A program made the position numbers and the translations under genes. A DNA stretch of 64,000 bases from Poriferisphaera corsica (GTDB taxonomy: Bacteria; Planctomycetota; Phycisphaerae; Phycisphaerales; Phycisphaeraceae), in contig NZ_CP036425.1 of assembly GCF_007747445.1 (NCBI RefSeq), positions 2,030,175-2,094,174 of the forward strand, in the 5' to 3' direction. Shown in pieces: positions 35,076 through 43,765 of this stretch. The stretch's first letter is position 1, and each line of letters opens with the position of its first letter. The notes under the pieces were generated by a model. That model saw nothing but the letters and a program-made list of their open reading frames with translations. It ran no database searches and was not told where the DNA came from.

Positions 35076-38000
35076 TTAGCGTTTTCTGCGCCGTTGCTTA
35101 TAGGTCTTTCCAGCTGGTTTCGATGATTCTCCCCCTTCACCGCCATGCCGTCCTCTTGCCTGTTTCGCACGCCGCGCTCGGCGTGAACGTGGCGCCTCAT
35201 CCTCACCACCAGCTTTATCCGCCGCAGCCATATCCTGCTGTTGCGAATCAGTACCCTGCCCTGCAGCAGCCGATGCAAACTCTTCATGCTTCTCCTGTTG
35301 CCCAGCATAAGCATTCTGCACCTGAACATTCGGCGTCAATCTTGCTCTGAATATCAAATCCGTCACACGATCACGCACATTCTTCTGCATTTCCAAGAAG
35401 TGGTTCGCACCTTCACGCTTATACTCAATTCGAGGATCCTTCTCAGCATACCCACGTAGACCCACCGAATCTTTCAGTTGGTCCATTCCGTACAAATGAT
35501 CCTTCCAAGCCTGATCGAGAATCTGCAGTAGTACATATCGCTCCAACTGCCCTAATTCCAATCGCAGAAGTTCTTCTCCCTTCTCGATCATGAACCCTTC
35601 AATATCTTCTTTCTCTTTAAAGAGTTCATCTTCCATCTCAACATTGAACCGATCCCTGAACCACTGTGCCAGCAGCATTGGATCGTTATTTTTCTTCGAA
35701 ATTTCCTCTTTAATTTGCGTCTCAAGCTTATCACCCAAGATCCAAGGCTCGCCTTCTTTACGCAAATACTCAAACAGCTCTTTGCCATTCTTCCCATCAA
35801 CCTCTTCAGCCGACAACTCAAAATCGTAACGCTGCTTCACCCAATTGATCAGCTGGTCAACCGCCCAGTTCTGATCCTGCTGAGCACCTTGATAAACAAT
35901 ATCCAAGATAAACTCAATCGGGTAATTGAGCTCGCGCTGTTGATACGCCTCACGCGCCTTATCCAAAATCATGTCCAAGCATTCTTCCGCAGGCATATCA
36001 ACCATATCCTGAGGCACCAACTCCACACCAAATTTATTACGCGCCCAAGCCGCTAATTCTTTTTCGCCCAGATGCTTCTCTAAGTATTTCGCAACACCCG
36101 AGAAGTCCGTTTTATCAATCTGTTCGCAAGCCTTGTCACTCAGAATCGATGAAACCTCACGCGAGTTCATCTTTGAAACCTCGCCTTGGTTCAGCTTCAC
36201 ATCAAACCGCGATTTCGCCCAACTCACCAGCCCTCTCACATCCCACTCCGCAGGCGGCAAATCATCCGACAAATACTCACCAATCGTCACGTCAATAATC
36301 TGACCAATCTCACCCCGTGCATTCTTAAGCACGATCCCCTTCAACTCTTCCAAGTCCTCCAAATGCAGTCTGGATGGCTCGATCATCACGTCCATCTCAC
36401 TCTTAACCCATTCAGCAACCTGACGTTTTGCATACAATTTGTCTTTATAAAAATCTACCGCATCAGCCACGGATTCCGTGATGTACTCAAAGATAATCTG
36501 TCTCACATTCTTGCCTTCAAGCACATCCTGCCTGATCCCATAGAACGTGTTTCGCTGATACTCCATCACCTCGTCATACTCAAGCAGGTTCTTACGGATC
36601 TCATAGTTCCGCTCTTCAACCTTTCTCTGAGCACGTTCAACACTCTTCGTCACCCATCGATGCTCAATCGCGTCCCCTTCTTTCATGCCCAGTTTCGACA
36701 GCGCGCTCAGCGTCGTCTTGCCTGCAAACATCTTCATCAAATCATCTTCAAGCGAGATGAAGAATCGTGAAGAACCTTGATCACCCTGACGTCCCGAGCG
36801 ACCGCGCAACTGATTATCAATTCGGCGTGATTCATGACGTTCTGTACCAATAATGTGCAACCCGCCCATCTCTTCAATATTTGTGCAGATCGTCAATCGG
36901 TGAAGGTAATACTCAGGCAAACCATCAAGCATTTTCTCGCATTGCTCAAGGTTCATTCCCCGCGCCTTCTTGGGCTCAGTCCATGCATCCTTCGCACACA
37001 AATACCGCAGGAATTCAAGCTTCAACTCATCATCGCTCATCCCCGCCGCTTCTTTTTTGTCCAGTTCAGTCTCCGTTACAGCAAGATGACGATACGCCGC
37101 CGCGACAAGTTCCTCATCCCCCATCTCTGCATTCGCACTCTTAGGCAGCATATTTCGCAACTGCCAATGCTTCACCAACTGCTCACGACCAATCTGTCCC
37201 AAACGAATGTCCGTACCACGCCCCGCCATATTCGTTGCGATCATCACCGCACCAAGCTCACCAGCATTCGCAACGATATTCGACTCGCGCTCCGCCTGGT
37301 CAACCTTCGCGTTCAAGACCTCATGCTTAATCCCATATTTCTGTTTCAAGCCCCGAGACAACATCTCACTACGCTCAACCGAAGTCGTACCCACCAACAC
37401 CGGCCGCCCCACATCATGCGTCCGCTTGATCTCATCAACAATCGCATTCCATTTATCTTTTTCTGAAAGATAAATCAGGTCATCCCTATCCGTTCTCGAA
37501 ATCGGCAAGTTCGTCGGAATACAAATCACCTCAAGACCATAAATCTCAAGGAACTCCGTCGCCTCAGTCACAGCCGTCCCTGTCATACCCGCAAGCCGCT
37601 TGTACAGCTTGAAGAAGTTCTGGATCGTCACCGTCGCAAGTGTCTGCGTTTCTTCCTTGATCTTCACCGATTCTTTTGATTCAACCGCCTGATGTAGACC
37701 ATCCGACCACTGGCGTCCAATCATCAAGCGGCCCGTGAACTCGTCAACAATAATCACTTCCCCTTCACGCACCACATAATCCTTGTCACGCTTATATACC
37801 ACGTGAGCACGCAATGCATTTTCAAGCAGGTGTGGAAAGTCCATATTCTGCCCCACATAGAACGATCCAACCCCCGCTTCCTTTTGCGCCTCCGCAATCC
37901 CTTCATGCGTCAGATGCACTGCCTTCTTATCGATTTCTACCTCGTAATACTGCGTAAACTGATCACGATCCGCTTCAAGCTCAGGCAACTGTGTCTCCAG

Positions 38001-39113
38001 TTGCTTCATCTCATCCTTCATCGCAGGAACCGCCGCTTTGTCCCGAGCGTTACGGATATCGCCCTCCAGCCCCTTGATCTTCATAATCGTCTGCTGAACA
38101 AATTTATCCTTTGCGTCCCATTCTTTCTGCATCGCCACCAGATGAGCAGAAATCTTGTTCGCTTCACCATACTTTGGTGCATCCTGATGTGCCGGTCCCG
38201 AGATAATCAATGGCGTCCTCGCCTCGTCAACCAGAATCGAGTCGATCTCGTCAACAATCACAAAGTCACGCCTCTTCTGTACCTGCTCCTCAGCCGTCAG
38301 CTTCATATTATCACGCAGATAATCAAACCCTAACTCAGAGTTAGTCGCGTACAGCACATTACACTGATAAGCCATCACCTTTTCTTGTGGCGGCTGCATG
38401 TGATATGGATGGATCGCACCCACCGTTAAACCCAACGCATAGTAAAACGGGAACACCCAGTCACGGTCACGTTGTACCAGGTAATCATTCACCGTCACCA
38501 CATGACACTTCAAATCATCCACACACGCCACATAACAAGCCAGCGGCGCAACAATCGTCTTGCCTTCCCCCGTCTTCATCTCAGCAATCTTGCCCTCACC
38601 CAAAACCATACCACCAATCAACTGTACATCGAACGGCCGCGCCCTGAACGGAGGCTTCGATAACGGATACAACTCCCGTACCGCATCGTAAATCGCGTTC
38701 GGCACATCAACCTGCAAGTACCCCGGCGCAGGAGCACCACCCAATACCGGCTCAGGCTCAAGCGCATCTGCCTTCGCCTTGATCTCAGCATAAACACCCT
38801 GCAATTCCGCAGGAAGTTTCGATGCATCAAACTCATGCGCATCATTAAATATGTTTCGCATACCCACCGCACGGTCCATTGCCTCACGCGCAACCGCCAT
38901 CACCTCAGGCAGCATATCCACCGCATTCTCGCCACCCTTCACACGCTCCTGAAACTCCGCGGTCTTCGCCTTGATCTCCGAGTCCGTCAACTGACGAATC
39001 TGCCCTTCTAACTCATTAATCATCATCACACGCCGCTGATATTGCTTCAGCAAACGCTCATTGCGGGAACCAAATACCGAAGTAAACGCTTTACTAACGT
39101 AAGGAATAAACAT
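35076..39113 (-). CDS. secA: preprotein translocase ATPase SecA, greatly enlarged
   Basis: SecA drives secretory proteins through SecYEG. All core motifs are present: Walker A MKTGEGKT (179-186), VDEIDSILVDEARTPLI (Walker B, 287-303), DEFTGRLM, GMTGTA, TNMAGRGTDI (627-636) and GTERHESRRIDNQLRGRSGRQGD (756-778). Length is 1,345 residues against a usual ~900. Extra sequence lies in three places: about 306-398 (charged, coiled-coil-like), about 637-750, and about 899-1190. The last contains five copies of a module resembling LxxWxxxxFxVxL (near 899, 962, 1020, 1088 and 1148). The C-terminus is highly basic (ending YKQRRRKR) and lacks the zinc-binding CxC...CC motif. It is on the minus strand, the G-rich strand in this region. 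Confidence 0.95.
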   Translation of the reverse strand: MFIPYVSKAFTSVFGSRNERLLKQYQRRVMMINELEGQIRQLTDSEIKAKTAEFQERVKGGENAVDMLPEVMAVAREAMDRAVGMRNIFNDAHEFDASKLPAELQGVYAEIKAKADALEPEPVLGGAPAPGYLQVDVPNAIYDAVRELYPLSKPPFRARPFDVQLIGGMVLGEGKIAEMKTGEGKTIVAPLACYVACVDDLKCHVVTVNDYLVQRDRDWVFPFYYALGLTVGAIHPYHMQPPQEKVMAYQCNVLYATNSELGFDYLRDNMKLTAEEQVQKRRDFVIVDEIDSILVDEARTPLIISGPAHQDAPKYGEANKISAHLVAMQKEWDAKDKFVQQTIMKIKGLEGDIRNARDKAAVPAMKDEMKQLETQLPELEADRDQFTQYYEVEIDKKAVHLTHEGIAEAQKEAGVGSFYVGQNMDFPHLLENALRAHVVYKRDKDYVVREGEVIIVDEFTGRLMIGRQWSDGLHQAVESKESVKIKEETQTLATVTIQNFFKLYKRLAGMTGTAVTEATEFLEIYGLEVICIPTNLPISRTDRDDLIYLSEKDKWNAIVDEIKRTHDVGRPVLVGTTSVERSEMLSRGLKQKYGIKHEVLNAKVDQAERESNIVANAGELGAVMIATNMAGRGTDIRLGQIGREQLVKHWQLRNMLPKSANAEMGDEELVAAAYRHLAVTETELDKKEAAGMSDDELKLEFLRYLCAKDAWTEPKKARGMNLEQCEKMLDGLPEYYLHRLTICTNIEEMGGLHIIGTERHESRRIDNQLRGRSGRQGDQGSSRFFISLEDDLMKMFAGKTTLSALSKLGMKEGDAIEHRWVTKSVERAQRKVEERNYEIRKNLLEYDEVMEYQRNTFYGIRQDVLEGKNVRQIIFEYITESVADAVDFYKDKLYAKRQVAEWVKSEMDVMIEPSRLHLEDLEELKGIVLKNARGEIGQIIDVTIGEYLSDDLPPAEWDVRGLVSWAKSRFDVKLNQGEVSKMNSREVSSILSDKACEQIDKTDFSGVAKYLEKHLGEKELAAWARNKFGVELVPQDMVDMPAEECLDMILDKAREAYQQRELNYPIEFILDIVYQGAQQDQNWAVDQLINWVKQRYDFELSAEEVDGKNGKELFEYLRKEGEPWILGDKLETQIKEEISKKNNDPMLLAQWFRDRFNVEMEDELFKEKEDIEGFMIEKGEELLRLELGQLERYVLLQILDQAWKDHLYGMDQLKDSVGLRGYAEKDPRIEYKREGANHFLEMQKNVRDRVTDLIFRARLTPNVQVQNAYAGQQEKHEEFASAAAGQGTDSQQQDMAAADKAGGEDEAPRSRRARRAKQARGRHGGEGGESSKPAGKTYKQRRRKR

Positions 39114-39255
39114 GTCGTTGCCTCAATCTCTAATCGATTGGTTGTTATTTTTGTCAATCGCTGCTCATCAGAACCAAATGGCTCCGCCGCCGCTCAAATC
39201 GCACACCATTGAAATGCTCTGTATGACTCAACAGATACATCACGGGTATGATCAC

Positions 39256-39278
39256 AGGACTATCTATCGAATAGTCCT
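39256..39278 (-). promoter_or_regulatory. hairpin upstream of secA
   Basis: AGGACTAT and ATAGTCCT are perfect complements separated by 7 nt, about 145 nt upstream of the secA ATG. No T run follows, so it is more likely an operator or leader hairpin than a terminator. Confidence 0.4.
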
Positions 39279-39412
39279 ATACAAATAGTATGTTGCTTTA
39301 TTTTCGTTGCAGCCGCGAGAATCGCATCTGCTCCGCCGTAATCGGCCTGTTGTGATCACGCTGATCATGCTACGCGCATAAGCACAACACCACTCGCAAT
39401 CACACATTCAAC

Positions 39413-39784
39413 CTACATCGCAGGTGGCGGCAAATTCAGAAGTGTTTGATGTAACCGCGCCCCCGCATCCGCAGCGTTAACCCGCCGCTCCATTAACAAT
39501 CTCATCCCGCCCGTTTCGACCACACCACGATCTTTGAAATCCATCAGCAAAGCGCGTGATACCATTCGCGGTTTGAGCTGCTGAACATTCTTAGCCAGAT
39601 CGTTCATCAGATGCGCAATCAATTTCTCATCGCGCGTCTGCAGCCCCATCTCCCCGTTGCGAAGATTCAGATTCACCGTTGCCGATGACACATCCGAAAA
39701 CGCGCCAAGACAGACAAACACCGACAACGTCAGTGTCAGGTAAGGCATCGCCATTTGTGATGATCTCTTCTTCACAACAATCAT
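39413..39784 (-). CDS. small exported protein of unknown function
   Basis: The 123-residue product has a hydrophobic signal segment (MPYLTLTLSVFVCLGAF, about residues 13-29) ending near SSATVN. The mature part is helical and basic and ends LLNLPPPAM. I do not recognise a family. The ribosome binding site is weak, and internal ATGs (MAMPYL, MPYL) could be the true start. It lies upstream of secA on the same strand, about 300 nt away, so co-transcription is possible. Confidence 0.5.
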   Translation of the reverse strand: MIVVKKRSSQMAMPYLTLTLSVFVCLGAFSDVSSATVNLNLRNGEMGLQTRDEKLIAHLMNDLAKNVQQLKPRMVSRALLMDFKDRGVVETGGMRLLMERRVNAADAGARLHQTLLNLPPPAM

Positions 39785-40318
39785 TATCGACCAGACCCTT
39801 CCATATGGTCAAGCCAGCTCCCCCGGAAAACCCCGGAAGTGTATTAATTCTCAAATCTACACCAGGTTAAATTGCCTCCCCTCAAGCCCGCCACTGTCGG
39901 TGGCAGGGTGTTTTCGATTGAAATATCAATCGCCTGCAATCTGATTAATACCGATCAAACCCCTTCCTCACCTACAATTAATCTGTTCGCAGCTTAATCC
40001 CCGCAACGCATCATGAAAGACACCTTTATCCTCTAATCAGACTAGATTTATGCACCAACCTGCCCAGAATACTTCATGAGTTGGCTAGCCCAGCCGATAA
40101 CGATATCATCACTCCTACTGTAGGTTTATGACAATTTAATTGCCTCCTGAGCTGGGCCCCCTTCAGAAAACAGTCGCCCACGCAGCCGGTTACAGCTGCC
40201 GCAATTTTTATTTTTGCGATTTCTGTAATTAACTGCCAATCCATGAGTTACTGTCTTTTGAAGTCGGCCTCCAGTCAACGGTCGCGCTCTCACCCCTGTG
40301 TCACATGGAAGCAGGCTC
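39785..40318. other. 534-nt non-coding gap before sucC
   Basis: No supported gene is seen. The gap separates the minus-strand small exported gene from sucC and must hold both promoters. A possible frame at 40126-40320 on the minus strand has no family similarity and overlaps the sucC leader. Confidence 0.45.
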
Positions 40319-41521
40319 ATGAATATTCATGAATATCAATCGCGTGAAATGCTCCAAACGTTCGGAATCCCCGTTCCGCCCGGCATTTTGGTCCAGAACC
40401 CAGTCGCCGCTGAAAAAGCTTTCGATGAGCTTCAAAAACGGTACGGCTCCGCGGTTTGTGTCGTTAAAGCACAAGTCCACGCTGGCGGACGCGGCAAGGG
40501 TGGCGGGGTCAAACTCGTCAAATCAGCCGAGGAAGCGCGTAAAGCCGCAAACGATATCCTGAGCAAACCCCTGATCACGCCGCAAACACCACCTGAAGGT
40601 GTTCCAGTGACCAAACTTCTTGTCGCTGCAGGTGTTGAGATCGAAAAAGAATACTACCTCGCGATCACCGTCGACCGCGTGACCGCATGTCCCGTCCTCA
40701 TCGCTTCCAGCGAAGGTGGCATGGATATCGAGGAAGTTGCCAAAACTAACCCCGAAGCCATCATCCGCGAGCCGATCAGTGCCGTGGCAGGTCTTCGTGC
40801 GTATCAGGCACGTAAGATCGCTTATTTCCTAGGGTTTAAAGGCAAACAGGTGCGTATGGCAGGCAAGATCATGCATCAGCTTGCCGATCTGTTCCTCAAG
40901 AATGACGCGAATCTTGCTGAGATCAACCCGTTGGTCGTCACCAAAGCGACTGATGAGCATCCAGACGGCACAGTTATCGCCTTGGATGCAAAGCTAAACT
41001 TCGATGAGAATGCGATGTTTAGGCAAGACGACGTCAGAAGTTTCGAAGACCCAACCGAAGAAGAGCCAGCAGAACGTCGCGCCAAGCAATTCGGCTTGTC
41101 CTACATCAAACTCGACGGCAATATTGGTTGCCTCGTCAATGGTGCAGGCCTCGCGATGTCCACGATGGATATCATCAAACTGCACGGCGGCGAGCCTGCC
41201 AACTTCCTCGACGTCGGCGGCTCAGCGTCGGAAGAGGCTGTCACAGAAGCATTTAGGATTATCCTTGGCGATGAAACCGTGAAGGGTATCTTGGTCAACA
41301 TCTTTGGCGGCATCGCCAAATGCGATACGATTGCCAAGGCGATCATCACCGCGGCCAAAGAAGTCGGATTCAAAGTACCTTTGGTTGTCAGACTTGAAGG
41401 CACGAACGTTGAGATTGCCCGCAAGCTGCTCGAAGAAGCCAAGGGTGACATCCCGATGATGGAAATCGGCAAAGACCTCACCGATGCTGCTAAGAAGATT
41501 ACCGCCCACATCGCGGCGTGA
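40319..41521 (+). CDS. sucC: succinyl-CoA synthetase beta subunit (ADP-forming type)
   Basis: The 400-residue protein is the ATP-grasp subunit that, with SucD, makes succinate and ATP from succinyl-CoA in the TCA cycle. The start [20 protein letters not shown], the ATP-grasp loop [55 protein letters not shown] and the C-terminal [16 protein letters not shown] with RLEGTNVE are all present. The ATG at 40319 is preferred over a GTG at 40298 because similarity starts there and GGAAG lies upstream. The usual partner sucD does not follow; a terminator does. Confidence 0.93.
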   Translation: MNIHEYQSREMLQTFGIPVPPGILVQNPVAAEKAFDELQKRYGSAVCVVKAQVHAGGRGKGGGVKLVKSAEEARKAANDILSKPLITPQTPPEGVPVTKLLVAAGVEIEKEYYLAITVDRVTACPVLIASSEGGMDIEEVAKTNPEAIIREPISAVAGLRAYQARKIAYFLGFKGKQVRMAGKIMHQLADLFLKNDANLAEINPLVVTKATDEHPDGTVIALDAKLNFDENAMFRQDDVRSFEDPTEEEPAERRAKQFGLSYIKLDGNIGCLVNGAGLAMSTMDIIKLHGGEPANFLDVGGSASEEAVTEAFRIILGDETVKGILVNIFGGIAKCDTIAKAIITAAKEVGFKVPLVVRLEGTNVEIARKLLEEAKGDIPMMEIGKDLTDAAKKITAHIAA

Positions 41522-41586
41522 TTTTAAGGCAATGCGGGATATTGAAGTGATTGATTCGGGGGGGGGTGAATTGTAAAAAATGTGGC

Positions 41587-41617
41587 GGGCGGCAGTTAAG
41601 ACTGCCGCTCGTTTTTT
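41587..41617 (+). terminator. intrinsic terminator after sucC
   Basis: GGGCGGCAGT pairs with ACTGCCGCTC (one G-U) around TAAG, followed by six T. It ends sucC and confirms that sucD is not in the same transcript. Confidence 0.88.
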
Positions 41618-41655
41618 AAGCGTAACCCAACCGGCTCTTAGGAAGGATAAGTCAG

Positions 41656-41859
41656 ATGAAAGTTGAACCATTTTTGGCAGAATTGAACCGATTACGCCAG
41701 GACATTGATAAAGATGATACAGACATGGAGTGGTTGACACTTCATCATGTGTTCTGCTTCGTCAGTTATAAAATGGGTGATTTTGAGAAGTATCTCAACG
41801 AGCATGAAGCGATGGGCGAGTTCGAAGCGTACAAAGAAGAGATGGGTATCGAAGACTAA
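41656..41859 (+). CDS. small acidic protein of unknown function
   Basis: The 67-residue protein (MKVEPFLAELNRLRQDID, then DMEWLTLHHVFCFVSYKMGDFEKYLNEHEAMGEF) is acidic and probably all-helical. AAGGA lies 8 nt before the ATG. It sits directly behind the sucC terminator and just before the pyrimidine-rich and palindrome-rich non-coding block. I do not recognise a family. The good ribosome binding site and protein-like composition support it as a gene. Confidence 0.65.
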   Translation: MKVEPFLAELNRLRQDIDKDDTDMEWLTLHHVFCFVSYKMGDFEKYLNEHEAMGEFEAYKEEMGIED

Positions 41860-41946
41860 TCCCCCCATCCCCCCCATCATCCCCCCTCCCCCGCATCCCT
41901 CTCTTTTTTTCTTCCCCCCATGCCCTCTTTTCTCCCTCCCTCCTCA
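41858..41946 (+). repeat. polypyrimidine tract
   Basis: About 90 nt on the plus strand are almost entirely C and T, with several runs of 5-7 C. The minus strand is therefore G-rich with multiple G runs and could form a G-quadruplex, and the plus strand an i-motif. Confidence 0.7.
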
Positions 41947-41980
41947 TTACCTACATAACTAATCAGCGCATAGGTAGGAT

Positions 41981-42310
41981 TCATGTTTGTGCGCAAATTT
42001 GGTTTTATTTAACAGTGTTAAATGACGAGAAATGCGCGCTCAAATGCGCGTTTTTTTGTTTGTTTCGGCGCGTTTGCGCGCACAGATTCTTCAAATTAGT
42101 GATTTACCCGCAACCGAAATGACTCAAAATAGATGAAAAATCGCTAGAAAAATGATCATTTTTGGCGATAACCGCGCGCTAACTGAATAATCCACACGAG
42201 TGTGAAAATAGCAAAATGCGCGTTTGTGCGCGCATTCAAAAAATTACCGTAGGCAGATTGATAGATTTAGCGAATCCGATGATTGATGGGTTGATGCTAT
42301 TTATAGCACG
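41981..42310. other. non-coding block dense in palindromes (candidate origin or chromosome landmark)
   Basis: This stretch has no gene but many perfect dyads: ATTTAACA-g-TGTTAAAT (42007-42023); GCGCG-tttg-CGCGC (42068-42081); the 16-bp AAAAATGATCATTTTT (42148-42163) inside ATCGC...GCGAT (42140-42169); CACAC-ga-GTGTG (42193-42204, approximate); AATGCGCG-tttgtg-CGCGCATT (42215-42236); TGCTAT-tt-ATAGCA (42295-42308). GCGC words recur. TAATCCACA (42188-42196) is one base from the DnaA-box consensus. It coincides with a switch from C-rich to G-rich plus strand. Confidence 0.55.
42030..42057 (+). terminator. possible terminator inside the palindrome block
   Basis: AAATGCGC pairs with GCGCGTTT (one T-G pair) around an eight-base loop and runs into seven T. 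It could end the transcript of the small acidic gene. Confidence 0.5.
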
Positions 42311-42351
42311 TCATGTATTGGGTGTGAATCATACAACTTAATGTCGACTAA

Positions 42352-43320
42352 CTAGGAGTTAGACGTGTTGGGCTGTAGGAGCTGCTCAGCGTTTGACGCG
42401 AGGTGGAGGTCGAGTTGTGGGAAGGGGATGCCGATGTCGGCGGCGTCGAGGGCGGTTTTGACATTTTGCGTGATGGCTTCACGGACGGCCCAGTAGTCAT
42501 CGGTTTTGGCCCAGACGCGGACAGACCAATCAATCGAGGATGGGCCGAGCTGGAGGAGGTAGATGGCGGGTTCGGGGTCGGTGAGGACGGCATTGGTTTG
42601 GGATGCGGCTTGAAGGAGTATTTGCCTTGTTTTTTCGAGGTCTGCGGTGTATTCGGTTCCGACGGCGACATCGACGCGGCGGGTTGGGTGATAGGTGATG
42701 TTCTCGATGGTTGAGCCAAAGATTGAGGCGTTGGGTACGATGATGCGGCGGTTGTCGGGGGTATCGAGTGTGGTGGTGAAGAGTTCGATTTCGAAGACCT
42801 TGCCGGTAGTTCCGGAAACGGTGATGACGTCGTTGACTTTGTAGGGTCGGAAGATGAGGAGCATGATGCCGGCTGCGAAGTTTGAGAGTGTGCCTTGGAA
42901 GGCGAGACCGATGGCGAGCCCAGCGGCGGCGATGAGTGCTGCAAATGAGGCGGTTGAGATGCCGAAGTATCCGAGGACGGAGATGATGGCGATGGCCATG
43001 ATTGACCAACGCGTTGATTTGGCGAAAAAGCGTGTGAGAGTTTCGTCGATTTTGGTTTTTCGCATAGAGGATGCAACGATGCGTGCGGCATAGGACGCGA
43101 TGAGGTAGGCGAAGAAGAGGAGGACTAGGAGGAGTGCGACTTGGGTGAGGATGGGGAGGAGGATGGCAAAAAGAGATTGGAAGTCACCGATTTTCAGTGC
43201 ATCGTAAGCGGCGGTGAGTGTTGAAGGGTCAGCGATGGAGTTTGTATCGGGTGTGGGATCGGGGTTTATTTGCGAGATTGTGTTGGTAACTAATAGATGA
43301 ATAGATGATGGTATGAGCAT
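42352..43320 (-). CDS. MscS-type mechanosensitive ion channel
   Basis: The 322-residue protein has three N-terminal membrane helices (about 52-78, 105-122, and the pore helix). The pore-lining helix LIAAAGLAIGLAFQGTLSNFAAGIMLL and the following RPYKVNDVITVSGTTGKV and VPNASIFGSTIENIT are typical of MscS. The C-terminal beta and alpha-beta domain is complete (SIDWSVRVWAKTDDYW, IPFPQLDLH). It opens on membrane tension to release solutes in hypo-osmotic shock. GAGGAG lies 7 nt before the ATG. Confidence 0.93.
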   Translation of the reverse strand: MLIPSSIHLLVTNTISQINPDPTPDTNSIADPSTLTAAYDALKIGDFQSLFAILLPILTQVALLLVLLFFAYLIASYAARIVASSMRKTKIDETLTRFFAKSTRWSIMAIAIISVLGYFGISTASFAALIAAAGLAIGLAFQGTLSNFAAGIMLLIFRPYKVNDVITVSGTTGKVFEIELFTTTLDTPDNRRIIVPNASIFGSTIENITYHPTRRVDVAVGTEYTADLEKTRQILLQAASQTNAVLTDPEPAIYLLQLGPSSIDWSVRVWAKTDDYWAVREAITQNVKTALDAADIGIPFPQLDLHLASNAEQLLQPNTSNS

Positions 43321-43424
43321 ATTGTTCTCCTCAATGCTGCGATGTGATGGGTCATGCGCCTATGAAATGCTTTTAGAAGGCGCGATGAAGCAGCATTATA
43401 GAGGAGGTGTGTGTGTAATTGAAG

Positions 43425-43634
43425 TTAGCGTTTTGGGTTTTCACATTGTGAGGGAATGAGGAAGAGGTCGATGATTTGGCCGATGAGAAGTAGTCCGCCT
43501 GTGAGGATCCAGATGATGCCGGTGACCCAACGACCGGAGTAGAAACGGTGGATTCCGCATAGGCCAATGAAACAGAGACACCAGAGAAGATAGGCTGTGG
43601 GCGTTGATGGTTTGTTTAGGTTGTTTACTTGCAT
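43425..43634 (-). CDS. TM2-domain protein 1
   Basis: This 69-residue protein is a TM2 domain: two membrane helices with CGIHRFYSGRWVTGIIWILTGG between them and a conserved IDLFLIP end. The function of TM2 proteins in bacteria is unknown. AAGGAAA lies 5-8 nt before the ATG. A close paralogue occurs at 49076-49321; both share GRWVTGI, LTGGL and IGQIIDL. Confidence 0.85.
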   Translation of the reverse strand: MQVNNLNKPSTPTAYLLWCLCFIGLCGIHRFYSGRWVTGIIWILTGGLLLIGQIIDLFLIPSQCENPKR

Positions 43635-43765
43635 GATTTTTCCTTGTGTTTTTCAGTATTTCCTCAGTATTGTAAGTGTTGAGTAGATGCAGGTGTGAGA
43701 GAATGAGGCGTTTCTTCCCTGATGTTGGGAGATGTGTTGTTATTGATGTTTGAAAGGATCGTGGT

